64,000 bases of DNA, taken from Candidatus Cloacimonas acidaminovorans str. Evry. GTDB taxonomy: Bacteria; Cloacimonadota; Cloacimonadia; Cloacimonadales; Cloacimonadaceae. The notes below the pieces were generated by a model. The model ran no database searches. It saw nothing but the letters and a program-made list of their open reading frames with translations, and had not been told where the DNA came from. Below, in pieces: positions 1 through 9,300 of this stretch (position 1 is the stretch's first letter; each line of letters opens with the position of its first letter). The position numbers and the translations under genes were made by a program. The stretch lies in the NCBI RefSeq assembly GCF_000146065.2, contig NC_020449.1, positions 62,001-126,000 of the forward strand. The letters are read 5' to 3'.

Positions 1-1
1 T

Positions 2-178
2 GAAGAAGTGAATATCTACGGCGATTTTTTTACTAACCGCGAAATTAGCGAACTGGAAAATGCCCTCTGCGGAATTGAACATAAACCTGAAACGGTAGCA
101 AAAGTGCTGAAAGATATGGAATATAAAAGCTTTTTCGGAGAGGTGAAACTGGAAGAAATTGTGAAGGCAATGTTTTGA
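2..178 (+). CDS. Lipoate-protein ligase, C-terminal end (partial)
   Basis: Only the last 58 codons are in the window; the reading frame opens at base 2 and ends at TGA 176-178. The peptide begins EEVNIYGDFFTNREISELE and later has SFFGEVKLEEIVKAMF. This matches the accessory C-terminal domain of bacterial LplA-type lipoate ligases (pattern: hydrophobic-x-IxGDFF...ELE..L.G..........L.......YFG....EE), which attach lipoate to 2-oxoacid dehydrogenase E2 or glycine cleavage H proteins. The catalytic domain lies off the left edge, so activity cannot be judged. Family is recognised from the tail pattern only. Confidence 0.65.
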   Translation, partial: EEVNIYGDFFTNREISELENALCGIEHKPETVAKVLKDMEYKSFFGEVKLEEIVKAMF

Positions 179-237
179 TGTTTTACAAAGAGGAAAAGAG
201 AAAAAGAGAAATGACGAGAGAGTAGGAAAGCCAGAAA

Positions 238-281
238 GGGCTACACAATTATGTAGAAGGTGGCGTAAGCCCCTCGGAAAA
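238..281 (-). repeat. Partial copy of dispersed GGGGCTTACGCC repeat
   Basis: The stretch contains GGTGGCGTAAGCCCCTCGG preceded by an altered GGGCTACACAA segment. It is a degenerate copy of the roughly 50-bp intergenic repeat found intact at 4700-4750, 26858-27140, 58942-58993 and 59163-59211. The rest of 179-427 holds no gene that can be supported. Confidence 0.6.
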
Positions 282-427
282 AGAAGAATACTACTATTCA
301 CTCTCTATTTATTTTTCAGGTTTCCTATTAGCACTTTAATCACTGTTTTTTACGATGTTTGCCTTGGGCTTCCCCTTTTCCCCTTTTCACTTTCCTCCAG
401 ACCTATTGATCTCTTGACCTCTTGACC

Positions 428-3400
428 CTATTCCGAATAGCTAAAAAGTTTCTTTATATCTTCTTTCGTCATTGCCTTCAGCACATTTTGTCCACCCTCA
501 ATAACCGTTTCAAAGAGTTCGCGTTTGTTTTGTTGCAGTTGCAGGATTTTTTCTTCCACAGTGCCTTTGGTAATCAGACGAAAAACTTGAACCTTATGTG
601 TTTGTCCGATTCTGTGAGTTCTATCTATTGCCTGATTTTCCACCATTGGATTCCACCAGGGATCATATAGGATAACGGTATCTGCAGCAGTTAAGTTAAG
701 TCCCGTTCCACCTGCCTTCAAGGAGATTAAAAAGAGTTTAATCTCGGGATTGGTTTCAAAGCTTTTTATGGGAGTAACTCTATCCTTGGTTTGTCCATCC
801 AGGTAGCAATAGGGCAAGGAATTTGCTTCCAAGACCTTCCGAATAATGGACAGCATTTGGACAAACTGACTGAAAATCAAGACCTTATGTCCTGCATTTG
901 TCGCTTCGGTAACCAGTTCCAGAAGCTGTTCCAGTTTGGAGGATGCTTCCAGTTCCGGTAAAATATCGCCATTGGCAAGATGAGGGTGATTGCAGACCTG
1001 TCTTAGTTTTGTAAGTGCAGCTAAAATATGAATATAGCTTGGCATCTCTTTTCCCTCCGGCAGGAGTTTTTTATGCACCATATCCAAAATTTGCAGGTAA
1101 AGTTTTTCCTGCAGGGTATTTAGTTTGCACCAGGAAATTTGTTCCTGTTTATCCGGAAGTTCCAGGAGCACATCTTTTTTTATTCTGCGCAGCATAAAAG
1201 GGGCAACCATTCGGGATAAAGAAAGTCGGGCAGTTATTTCTCCTTCAGCAGGCAGATAATTCTGTTTAAATTTATTCAGGGTGCCCAAATAGCCAGGGTT
1301 CAGGAAATCAAATATAGACCAAAGTTCGGTAAGATTATTTTCAATAGGAGTTCCCGTTAAAGCCAAACGGTGTTTGCTTTTCAGTTTTTTGATGGCGGAA
1401 GTGCGTTGAGCGGAAACATTTTTAATATTTTGTGCTTCATCCAGAACAATCCATTCAAACTCCATATTTTTCAGGTAAGCAACATCTCCCAAAACCATAG
1501 AATAGCTCATAATAAAGAGCTGGACATTAGGATTGGAGAGGATTTCCATCCGGGTTGTTTTATTACCATCCACAATGGCAAAAGGGATATTGGTATGGAA
1601 CTTGTCAATTTCCGCAGCCCAATTATAAAGCAAGGTCTTAGGACAAATTACCAGTGAGACCTGCCCCAAAGTTGTAGATAAAATGGCAGAAAGTGCCTGA
1701 ATGGTTTTTCCCAAGCCCATTTCATCGGCAAGAATACCGTTTAAGTGATAATGTGCCAACATTTTAATCCAGGCAACACCGGCTTTTTGATAACCGCGTA
1801 AAACGGTTTGCAAATAGAGAGGTAAGGTTTCAGGACCTTCCAATCGCCTTTTCAGTAACGCCTCATAAAATCCTTCTAACCATTCATCACCCTGCATTCT
1901 AAAGGCAGGATTATCTTCCTGCAATTTAAGATAATAGGGCAGGTTCATCATTCGGGAACGATACACCTGATCAGTTTTATGTTCACTGCGGGAAAGAAGT
2001 TCTTCCACTTCATAAAAGACCTGCGGATTACTGATAAACACAAGGCGTCCATCCGAGGTATGCAAAAATTCTTCTTTACTGCGGAAAAAGCGTTTCAGTT
2101 CTTCGTGCGTAAAATTCAAATCCCGATAATGGTAACGGACTTCATAGGTAAACCAGTCAATATCTTCTTCGTGACGAGCAATAAGCTCCACCTGCAAAGG
2201 GATTTTAGCCACAAAGTAATTCCTCAATTCCGGGTCAATTTGAATATCCCAATCCTGATCACTAAGTTCAAAAATAGCAGTCCGCAATTGTTCAATTCTT
2301 TCTTTTCCGCTAAAAACCAATTCGGCATATTGTTCCAAACGGTTCATTTCCGGTTCGGGAAGTTTATTCAGCAGTTCCTGTGTTTTGGCAAAAAGCTCCG
2401 GGGTTAAATGAAACCAGGCACTACCATTTTTATCAGGAGAAGTATATTGAGAATAAACAAGGGGCTTACCAAAACGCAAAACGGAAAGGGGAATTTCTCT
2501 TTCTCGGGAAAAAACCAGGGAACCGCCAATCAGAATTTTATCACCCAATTTCTTGATATGCAAACGCTTAACAGGGATTTCATCTATTATTTCCGGCAGC
2601 GATATACTTTCCTCAAAATCCAGATAAATTCCCTGTTCCTGCAGTTCACGATGCACCAGACAGCGATAATAAATCAAATCCCTGGCAGTTAAAACCTCTC
2701 CACTGCCAAAAATGTGATCTATAATTTCTTTTCGGAAAGGCAGGTTGATTTTATACACCCGATTCCGGAAAAAAAGCCAGGTAGGATTTCCGGCAAACCA
2801 AACGGAGAGTTCATCTATAATAACAGCGCGTAAAGAATAGTTCTTTGTTCCGGAGGGTTCAATTCTTAAGGCAAGTTGATAGGGCTGTTGCTGAAAAATA
2901 AGCTCTTCACCCGTTTCTCTAATGACAAAACGAGTATGACAATTTTGCATAATTAAAAGAGCTTGGGCAAAGTCACTTTTGTAAATTGACCAGAACTTGT
3001 TTTTGGGACTATAAGCACAGCGGGTTTTGTTTAAAAAACTGAATAAATGAAGGTCGGCATCTCTAAAAGCTCCCATATTGGCAGTGTAATATTCAATTTG
3101 GCGTTGAGGAATTTCGTTTATTTCTTCCTGTGAATGGAGTTTACCCATTAAAATTGGATCAATAGGAGCAAGGTCTTGATGATAAAAACGGATTTTATCG
3201 GTTTCGGGATTATAAATTCCCTCCACATAAAGAACTGCATTGCGGGCAATATTTAGCCATAATTCATTGCCACTAAGGGCATTACCATCACAGGTCTCAA
3301 CTACCTCTTCCTCAAAAATGCGCGTGCTTAAATTCAGATAAGCATAACGCAAAATGGAAAGATAATGACGACAGGATTCATCCGTATGGCACTGTGAACA

Positions 3401-3625
3401 ATCATGGGAAACAATCAGCTCCGTTTCCGGATTAAAAACAATATCTACATATTCGGCAAAATATTCCTGTTTGGAAGGAGCCGGGAAAAAACGAATTTGA
3501 TAGTTGCCATCTTCATTGCGGGTTTTCCAAAACCATAAATCGTCTTTCTCCAGCACAATTATTGCCTGATTGAAATACCAGCTGTCTGATTTGTTATGAT
3601 AATCCTTAGCGAAAAGCCGTGCCAT
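428..3625 (-). CDS. SNF2/SWI2-family DNA-dependent ATPase (helicase-like)
   Basis: A 1065-residue superfamily 2 ATPase of the SNF2/Rad54 type, expected to translocate on or remodel DNA-protein complexes in the cytoplasm. An N-terminal Cys-x2-Cys-x5-Cys-x-His cluster (C76, C79, C85, H87) resembles a SWIM-type zinc finger. The helicase core is complete: motif I DEMGLGKT near residue 635, motif II DEAQ near 729, motif III LTGTPIEN, LRRIKKDV, then the C-lobe with KVLIFSQFVQ, SLKAGGTGLNLTAAD and DRTHRIGQ near 1005. The start is the ATG at 3625, preceded by an AAGGAT-like ribosome site. It is a single gene on the minus strand with no operon partner in view. Family assignment is secure; the cellular role of this group in bacteria is not well defined. 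Confidence 0.93.
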   Translation of the reverse strand: MARLFAKDYHNKSDSWYFNQAIIVLEKDDLWFWKTRNEDGNYQIRFFPAPSKQEYFAEYVDIVFNPETELIVSHDCSQCHTDESCRHYLSILRYAYLNLSTRIFEEEVVETCDGNALSGNELWLNIARNAVLYVEGIYNPETDKIRFYHQDLAPIDPILMGKLHSQEEINEIPQRQIEYYTANMGAFRDADLHLFSFLNKTRCAYSPKNKFWSIYKSDFAQALLIMQNCHTRFVIRETGEELIFQQQPYQLALRIEPSGTKNYSLRAVIIDELSVWFAGNPTWLFFRNRVYKINLPFRKEIIDHIFGSGEVLTARDLIYYRCLVHRELQEQGIYLDFEESISLPEIIDEIPVKRLHIKKLGDKILIGGSLVFSREREIPLSVLRFGKPLVYSQYTSPDKNGSAWFHLTPELFAKTQELLNKLPEPEMNRLEQYAELVFSGKERIEQLRTAIFELSDQDWDIQIDPELRNYFVAKIPLQVELIARHEEDIDWFTYEVRYHYRDLNFTHEELKRFFRSKEEFLHTSDGRLVFISNPQVFYEVEELLSRSEHKTDQVYRSRMMNLPYYLKLQEDNPAFRMQGDEWLEGFYEALLKRRLEGPETLPLYLQTVLRGYQKAGVAWIKMLAHYHLNGILADEMGLGKTIQALSAILSTTLGQVSLVICPKTLLYNWAAEIDKFHTNIPFAIVDGNKTTRMEILSNPNVQLFIMSYSMVLGDVAYLKNMEFEWIVLDEAQNIKNVSAQRTSAIKKLKSKHRLALTGTPIENNLTELWSIFDFLNPGYLGTLNKFKQNYLPAEGEITARLSLSRMVAPFMLRRIKKDVLLELPDKQEQISWCKLNTLQEKLYLQILDMVHKKLLPEGKEMPSYIHILAALTKLRQVCNHPHLANGDILPELEASSKLEQLLELVTEATNAGHKVLIFSQFVQMLSIIRKVLEANSLPYCYLDGQTKDRVTPIKSFETNPEIKLFLISLKAGGTGLNLTAADTVILYDPWWNPMVENQAIDRTHRIGQTHKVQVFRLITKGTVEEKILQLQQNKRELFETVIEGGQNVLKAMTKEDIKKLFSYSE

Positions 3626-3718
3626 CAGTTTGGGTATCCTTTTATTTTTTAATCAGTTCCTATAGGGTAAAAAGGGAAAATCTGTCAATCTAAAAAAGGG
3701 GTTTTTTTTACAGCGAGA

Positions 3719-3842
3719 GCACAGAAAGCACTGAAAACACCAAGAATGATTTGTAAATAAAGAGAAAAGAGGAGAAGAGAGATGTCTTCACCACAGAAAA
3801 TAATGAAATTTATCTCTCACAGATTACACAGATAACACAGAT
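3719..3842. repeat. Short dispersed repeats (CACTGAAAACACC and ACAGATTACAC types)
   Basis: Two small repeat motifs lie in the non-coding stretch upstream of the SNF2 gene. CACTGAAAACACCAAG (about 3730) belongs to the ACACCGAAAACACCGAG family seen again near 4816, 50623, 50835, 61308 and 61360. CACAGATTACACAGATAACA (about 3818) recurs near 40849. No gene is supported in 3626-3976. Confidence 0.6.
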
Positions 3843-3976
3843 ATATTCTTGTAATTTGGGGAAAATAAGACATCGTTAATCCCCCAAAATGGAAAGGAAA
3901 ATGGCACCCTCATTATTTTTTCTACTGCGTGTGGGTAATTAGTTGGAAAATAGAAAATTCCGTTTTCGTCCTTAAT

Positions 3977-4045
3977 AGCATTGCTTACTCATTGCTTACC
4001 CATTACGGATGGCATTAGTATTGGGTAAGCAATGCTAAGGTAATG
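3977..4045. repeat. Imperfect palindromic repeat, copy 1
   Basis: AGCATTGCTTACTCATTGC and the following CCCATTACGGATGGCATTAG pair with GGGTAAGCAATGCT downstream to form a long imperfect hairpin. The same sequence in reverse orientation is at 60413-60483. Both copies are intergenic, which suggests a REP/BIME-like or MITE-like element. Confidence 0.75.
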
Positions 4046-4101
4046 GAGGCAAGAAAGAGAGTTATAAAAATTGAGGGAAGAAGGACAAAAAATTATGTAA
4101 C

Positions 4102-4405
4102 TTATTGTTCTAATATGTTTTCTGCTTTTTTCCCGACTCTGGTATAAATCTCCTCCATTTTGTCCCTAAAATTGATTTTAGAACGCCAGAAAGTAATATT
4201 TCCCAAGCGGTTAATAATTGCAGAATGGAGTTGAGGACGCTCCAGATTCATTTCTCTGCAGTTAAAATAAGTCCCTTTCTTTCAATTCCTTCTTTATTTG
4301 GCAAATCATCCGCTACTGCTTTATAAAGGGTAATTTGTTCTTTCGTAAGTGGACAGTATTCTTTCGCTTCATAGAAACGGAACTTAATTGATAATGGATA
4401 TATGT
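4102..4405 (-). pseudogene. Decayed SNF2 helicase / SWIM-protein locus (relic)
   Basis: On the minus strand two short open stretches follow each other in different frames. The first, running from about 4405 down to TGA at 4248-4250, contains EYCPLTKEQITLYKAVADDL then EGIERKGLIL. This is the conserved segment of SNF2 ATPases just before the LTKLRQICNHP region. The second, ATG 4251 to TAA 4102 (49 residues), contains LGNITFWRS and MEEIYTRVGKKAENIL, which resembles the C-terminus of SWIM zinc-finger proteins usually encoded next to such helicases. Everything between the two is missing, so this reads as the scar of a deletion. The first identification is fairly firm; the second is tentative. Confidence 0.6.
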
Positions 4406-4444
4406 AATATAACCACTCTCTCTTGCCGTAAGAAATAAAATTTG

Positions 4445-4520
4445 TGGTGGAGCTAAGGGGATTCGAACCCCTGGCCTAATGATTGCGAACCATTCGCTCT
4501 ACCAACTGAGCTATAGCCCC
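4445..4520 (-). tRNA. tRNA-Ala (anticodon CGC)
   Basis: The minus strand folds as a full 76-nt cloverleaf. The acceptor arm GGGGCTA pairs with TAGCTCC and includes the G3-U70 wobble pair that is the alanine identity element. The D arm is GCTC-AGTTGGTA-GAGC. The anticodon stem AATGG/TCATT encloses loop TTCGCAA, giving anticodon CGC. The T arm is AGGGG-TTCGAAT-CCCCT. Discriminator A and CCA are encoded at 4445-4448. Confidence 0.96.
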
Positions 4521-4590
4521 AACGCACTTTGGGAATAAATTTTAAGAGATAGGGTTTTGTCAAGAGCAATGTGAGGAAGAAGGAAAAATT

Positions 4591-4664
4591 TAGAGGGTTG
4601 AAAAGGTTGAGAGGGTTGAGAATGTTGAAAAGGTTGAGAAGGTTGAGAGCGTTGAGAGGGTTTA
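4591..4664. repeat. Simple tandem repeat of GGTTGAGA-like units
   Basis: About eight imperfect 9-bp units (GGTTGAGAG, GGTTGAAAA, GGTTGAGAA) follow one another in the spacer between the tRNA and the HTH gene. The complementary form TCTCAACC is scattered in 26915-27215, so it is a genome-wide spacer repeat type here. Confidence 0.7.
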
Positions 4665-4699
4665 GATGCCCTCTGCTCTTAGCTCTTTGCCCTTTGCCA

Positions 4700-4750
4700 A
4701 AAAGCCCGAAGGGCGAAACAATGATAGCGATGGTGGCGTAAGCCCCTCGT
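4700..4750 (-). repeat. Dispersed ~50-bp repeat, GGGGCTTACGCC family
   Basis: AAAGCCCGAAGGGCGAAACA, then ATGATAGCGATGGTGGCGTA and AGCCCCTCG. One end holds a small palindrome (GCCC...GGGC). Copies occur at 238, 26858, 26975, 27092, 27232, 58942 and 59163, always between genes. Another short repeat, TCGGTGTTCTCAGTGTTCTC, follows at 4816. The rest of 4521-4973 has no supportable gene. Confidence 0.8.
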
Positions 4751-4973
4751 AAAAATGAAAGCCCCGACTTCTTCTTCTCCTTTTCTCTTTGTAAAAAAAT
4801 AAATTCCTCTTTTTCTCGGTGTTCTCAGTGTTCTCGGTGTAAAATAAGCCAGGTGACGACACCTGACTTTCGCCAAAAAAACTTGGGGTTATAGTCAAAA
4901 AGTTCTTGACTAAATATTAGGGTAGCAGGAGAGTGTACTTTATGTAAAATTAAATGTTAGGAAGGAGGAAAAA

Positions 4974-6341
4974 ATGATTCAAAATCTTCTGCTAATCAGG
5001 AATCAAGCCCAGCTGAAAGAAATGGGCAGTCCCTTAAAATATAATATTCTAAAAGAATTGATTAAAGCACCGGCAACATGTCAGCAACTGGCAACTCTGT
5101 TTGGTTGCAGTAAACAAAAGATGCACTATAATTTAACACAAATGCTTTCTCAAGGTTTACTAAAAGTTGAAGACGAGGCAAATATCAATAACAAAGAGGT
5201 CTATTATAGAGCTACTGCCCGCAGTTATGTTTTGGATTTGGCAATTGGTTTGGAAACCAGTGAAAAAATATTGGATAACCGCAATATTATTAACAGCATT
5301 TTAGAGCAGGAATATCGGATAAATTTGAATAATATTGCTGATAAACTGCTTGATGAGGCGCTGAAACTGACGAAGGGAATGCATTTGCTGATTACCACGG
5401 GCAAGTTTAATTTGCCTTTAGTGGAGAAATTATTAGTGGAGGCAGGGAAAAGAGGAATTTATACTACTTTGATTTATCAGGACTTAGAACAATTGCAAGC
5501 AAGGGCGGAGCAGTATTCGTTAATTGCCTTTCAGGCGGATTATGAAAATTTTAACCATAAACTGAAAGAAGCGGATGTTTATTTGAACCTTAATGGTGAA
5601 TCCCGAATTGTAGAAGTTACTGATCCGAAAAAAATTCAAATCCGTAACCGAATGCTGGAGAAAGGTCGTAAGATTATAAAGGAAAAGAATATTTGTTTGG
5701 CAATGATGCCTTCACTTTTAAATGATACTCTTTCCGAACAGGCAATTGAAAGTGAAGTTCAGTTCTGGCGTGCTTTAGATATTGATTATCAGATGCTTAG
5801 CGATAAAACCCTGGCTTTATGCAGAAAGTTCGTTAACAAGAATTATGTGGAAATTGAAAACAAATCTGCCGCTTTCCGTTTTGCCATCAATAATATTTGG
5901 GCAGAATGCGGTTCTTTTGGCAAAGGTGAATTTCAGTCCCCTATTATTAACCTACCTGGTGGTGAAATTTTAATTATTCCCAAGCCGGGTTCAATGCAGG
6001 GAAAAATAATTGGTGACCGTGCTTATGCTTTGGGCGAAGAAATTTTGCATCCGGAAGTGGAGATCGTCAATAATGAAATAACCGGTTTTTCTGCAGAAAG
6101 CAATCAGCAGCAATTAGCCAAAGCCATTGAAACCGGAGGTAAAGATGGCAGAAAGGTTGCTCTCATCTGTTTAGGAACCAATGATAACATCCGTGGCGGC
6201 AATATAGATAATGCCTTGAAACATAAAAGCAGCGGATTTATAAGTATTTACTGGGGAAGCAATAAAGATGTAGGTGGAGATATTGCCGGAAATATTGAAT
6301 GGTTCATCCAGATTGAAAATCCCCAGCTTAACTTTCTATAA
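4974..6341 (+). CDS. ArsR-like HTH protein fused to M29-aminopeptidase-like domain
   Basis: 455 residues, start ATG 4974 behind GGAAGGAGG. Residues about 15-80 form an ArsR-like winged helix (SPLKYNILKELIKAPATCQQ, then a recognition helix CSKQKMHYNLTQML). From about residue 105 the protein resembles thermophilic M29 aminopeptidases (AmpS/PepS/AmpT): INLPGGEILIIPKPGSMQG, KVALICLGTNDN and WGSNKDVGGDIAGN align with the family's C-terminal half. In known M29 enzymes metal ligands lie in E-x-G-x-GTN, GT-x-HIA-x-G and HWD segments. Here these read ALICLGTN, SGFISIYWG and IEWF, so the ligands appear lost. I infer a transcription regulator with a ligand-sensing or structural pseudo-enzyme domain. It stands alone, 15 bp ahead of a secreted-protein gene on the same strand. 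Confidence 0.7.
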   Translation: MIQNLLLIRNQAQLKEMGSPLKYNILKELIKAPATCQQLATLFGCSKQKMHYNLTQMLSQGLLKVEDEANINNKEVYYRATARSYVLDLAIGLETSEKILDNRNIINSILEQEYRINLNNIADKLLDEALKLTKGMHLLITTGKFNLPLVEKLLVEAGKRGIYTTLIYQDLEQLQARAEQYSLIAFQADYENFNHKLKEADVYLNLNGESRIVEVTDPKKIQIRNRMLEKGRKIIKEKNICLAMMPSLLNDTLSEQAIESEVQFWRALDIDYQMLSDKTLALCRKFVNKNYVEIENKSAAFRFAINNIWAECGSFGKGEFQSPIINLPGGEILIIPKPGSMQGKIIGDRAYALGEEILHPEVEIVNNEITGFSAESNQQQLAKAIETGGKDGRKVALICLGTNDNIRGGNIDNALKHKSSGFISIYWGSNKDVGGDIAGNIEWFIQIENPQLNFL

Positions 6342-6356
6342 GAAAAGAGGTCTATT

Positions 6357-9300
6357 ATGAAAAAATCATTTTTACTGTGTCTCCTCATTTGCTGTTCTGC
6401 TTTTGCTTTTGGGCAATGGCATATAGATGAGGATTTTGAGGGTATTACAACCCTTCCTGCCGGTTGGATTACTTATGATGATGGTGATGGAATGACCTGG
6501 CGTAATTTGGAAAATGCCAGTCACGCACATTCTGGAACGCGTTTTGCTTTTGCGGATAACTATTTTCCCAATCAAAATTGCGATTGGTTGATTACTCCTC
6601 AATTGCATATTGCCAATGGAGATTCACTGAAATTTTACACTCGTGCCTGGTTTGACACTGAGAACTTGCAGGTTTATGTTTCAACAACCGGCAATGCCAT
6701 CAGCAATTTCAACACTCAAATATTGAATTTACAGGGCTTGGGAACTACTTTTCAATATGCAAGTTATAATCTTTCCGCTTATGCAGGACAGAATATTTAC
6801 ATCGGATTTAAATGGCAATGTGTTACTTACGGAATTATTGTAGACGATGTGAAAATAGGTCAACCCGTAATTGTAACTCCCGAATTAAACCTGCCTGAGA
6901 GTATTACTTTCTGGCAGGGGGAAACCATAACCGTAGATTTTACTCCCTATATTGTGGCTACGGATATAAACAATATTCAGCTTACCTGGCAAACTCCTGA
7001 ACATATAAGTATTTCTGCTACGGGTTTAGCTCTAACTTTTAGCAGTGATAACTGGAACGGAACGGAAAATATCACTTTTACTCTAACGGATAATATAACC
7101 GGTTTAACAGCTACGGATACTATGCAGATAATTGTGCATCCGATTCCAACTGTAGATATGGCATTGCAAACAATTTTATCGCCCGGAAATATGGTTTTTG
7201 TAAACTCTGCTTTTAACCCTACCGTTACGGTAAAAAATAACGGACAGATTTTGTGGGAAGACCAGCTGGAAATATTTTTCCAGGTCTATAATAGCCAGAA
7301 TGTTCTTGTAGAAAGTGTTTCTTCCTATTTTAATCCTGTTTTACAGCCAGAGGCAACTTTTGAAGCTGTCTTTCCCCCTCTCAGTATTAGTTCCGAAGGG
7401 GTTTATACCGGAACTTTTCAGATTAACATCAGCGATAACAATCCTACTAATGATACCATCAGCTGTGTATTCAATGTTATTTTAAGAGTAAATACAGGCG
7501 GACCCGATGCTTTTGGTTATCGCTATATAGATAGCACAGCAGAAAACGGTCCTGATTTCAATTGGATTGATATTAGTGCTACCGGCACTTCTACAATTAT
7601 GTATGGAGTGAATGCCTTTAACGGCGACGATAACTTTTCCGAACCCATTCCCCTTGGCTTTAATTTTCCCTTCTATGGTATTAGCTACTCTACCGCTTAT
7701 GTAGATATTAACGGAGAAATATTATTGGCACCAAATACCTGGTATACAGAATATCCTGATAACGGTTGGGGAAACGATGGCAATATGTTTAACTATATGT
7801 ATCCGATTCCAGGTTATTCTGCAATGCCAGGTTTGATAGCAGTTTACTGGGATGACCTGCATTGTGAGCAAGGCACTGGAGATATCTATTTTCAAAGCTT
7901 TGGAGAAGAGCCCAATCGTTATTGCGTAATTCAATGGCATAATTTGAGGTTTCATGCTGGAACCGGTGTTTCCACTCTGCTGGATTTTGAAGTTATTCTG
8001 CAGGAAAACGGAGAAATCATTATGCAATACAATTCTACAGCAACAGGACAAACAGGAGCAAATGTACCTCACGATAATGGAAAAAGCGCTACCGTTGCCT
8101 TACAAAGTGCAGATGCTACAATGGGAATTTGTTATTTGCGGGAAATTGTGCAAAATAATACTTATATCGGAGTTGAACCAGCGGGAAATTTACTTTTCAA
8201 TGGATTAGCCCTGCGTTTTTATAGCGGTGAAGACACACAAGCGCCTTTTATTACACATTCTGCTCCGGGAAACACTTTTAATCAGTCACCTCTGATAACG
8301 GCAAGAATATTAGACCTTTCCGAGCTGAATAATGTAACTTTGCATTATAATTTGGGTGAGGGCTGGAATGCTTTGGAAGGTATGGCAACAGGTAATGGCA
8401 ACTATGATTTTGCTTTGCCATTACTTCCTACAGGGCATACCTTTAGCTATTATTTTGCCGCTGCAGATGTCTGTGGCAATAGTTCAACTTTGCCTGCAGG
8501 AGCTCCAATAGAGGTCTTTCAATTCAAAATTCTGCCTTCGGAAAATACTTCTGTCTTGCTTGCCTATAGCGGAAAGCAGGATTATCAAAATACCGAACTG
8601 CCTGTTTATATAGAACAGCTCAATAATGCCAATATTGCCTACGACATTTATGATTGGGAAGAATTTGCCGAATATACAATTCCGAATACCTATTCTACTA
8701 TTCTGGCTTATGCCTGCACAGGCACAGCAAGTCCTGCTACCTTGTATTTATCACAGAAATTGATGGACTTTCTGAATTCCGGCACTATAGATAATCCTAA
8801 AAACCTGTTTTTCTCCTCCGATGGCTTTGCTTTCAGCCAATCGGGTACTCCTAATTCCCATCCTATGAAGCAATTGCTAAATGGTTATTTCCGAACTTTT
8901 GCTGTTTCTACAGGTGGTGGAGGCGGAACTAATGGTTTAGCAGGACCTGATGTTTTCAGCTATCAATCAGGCACAATTATGTGCACAACTTATTCTCCTG
9001 TAGGAACTATCGGCACAGAATACAGCGTTTATGCCAATAGCCCGGATTGTATTTTTGCCTATGATGAAGTTCCAGATTGGTATGCAGACCTTGTTCCCTA
9101 TCCGGAAATCGGAGCGATGAATGCTTTTGTGTTTGAAGACGGACCTGTAGAAGGTCATGCCTATTTATATCACGGGGTTTGTGCTACTGCTGTGCAAACA
9201 CCTATATTTAGGACTTTTTACTTTTCCTTTGATTTTTCCCAGCTGAATAATCCTGCTCAAAGAGAAGAACTATTTGCCGATTTAATGGACTGGTTTGAGG

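Noticed and set aside
4662-4898. Minus-strand frames over the repeats before the HTH gene
   Set aside because: They consist of repeat sequence in translation; two overlapping frames are open for the same reason.
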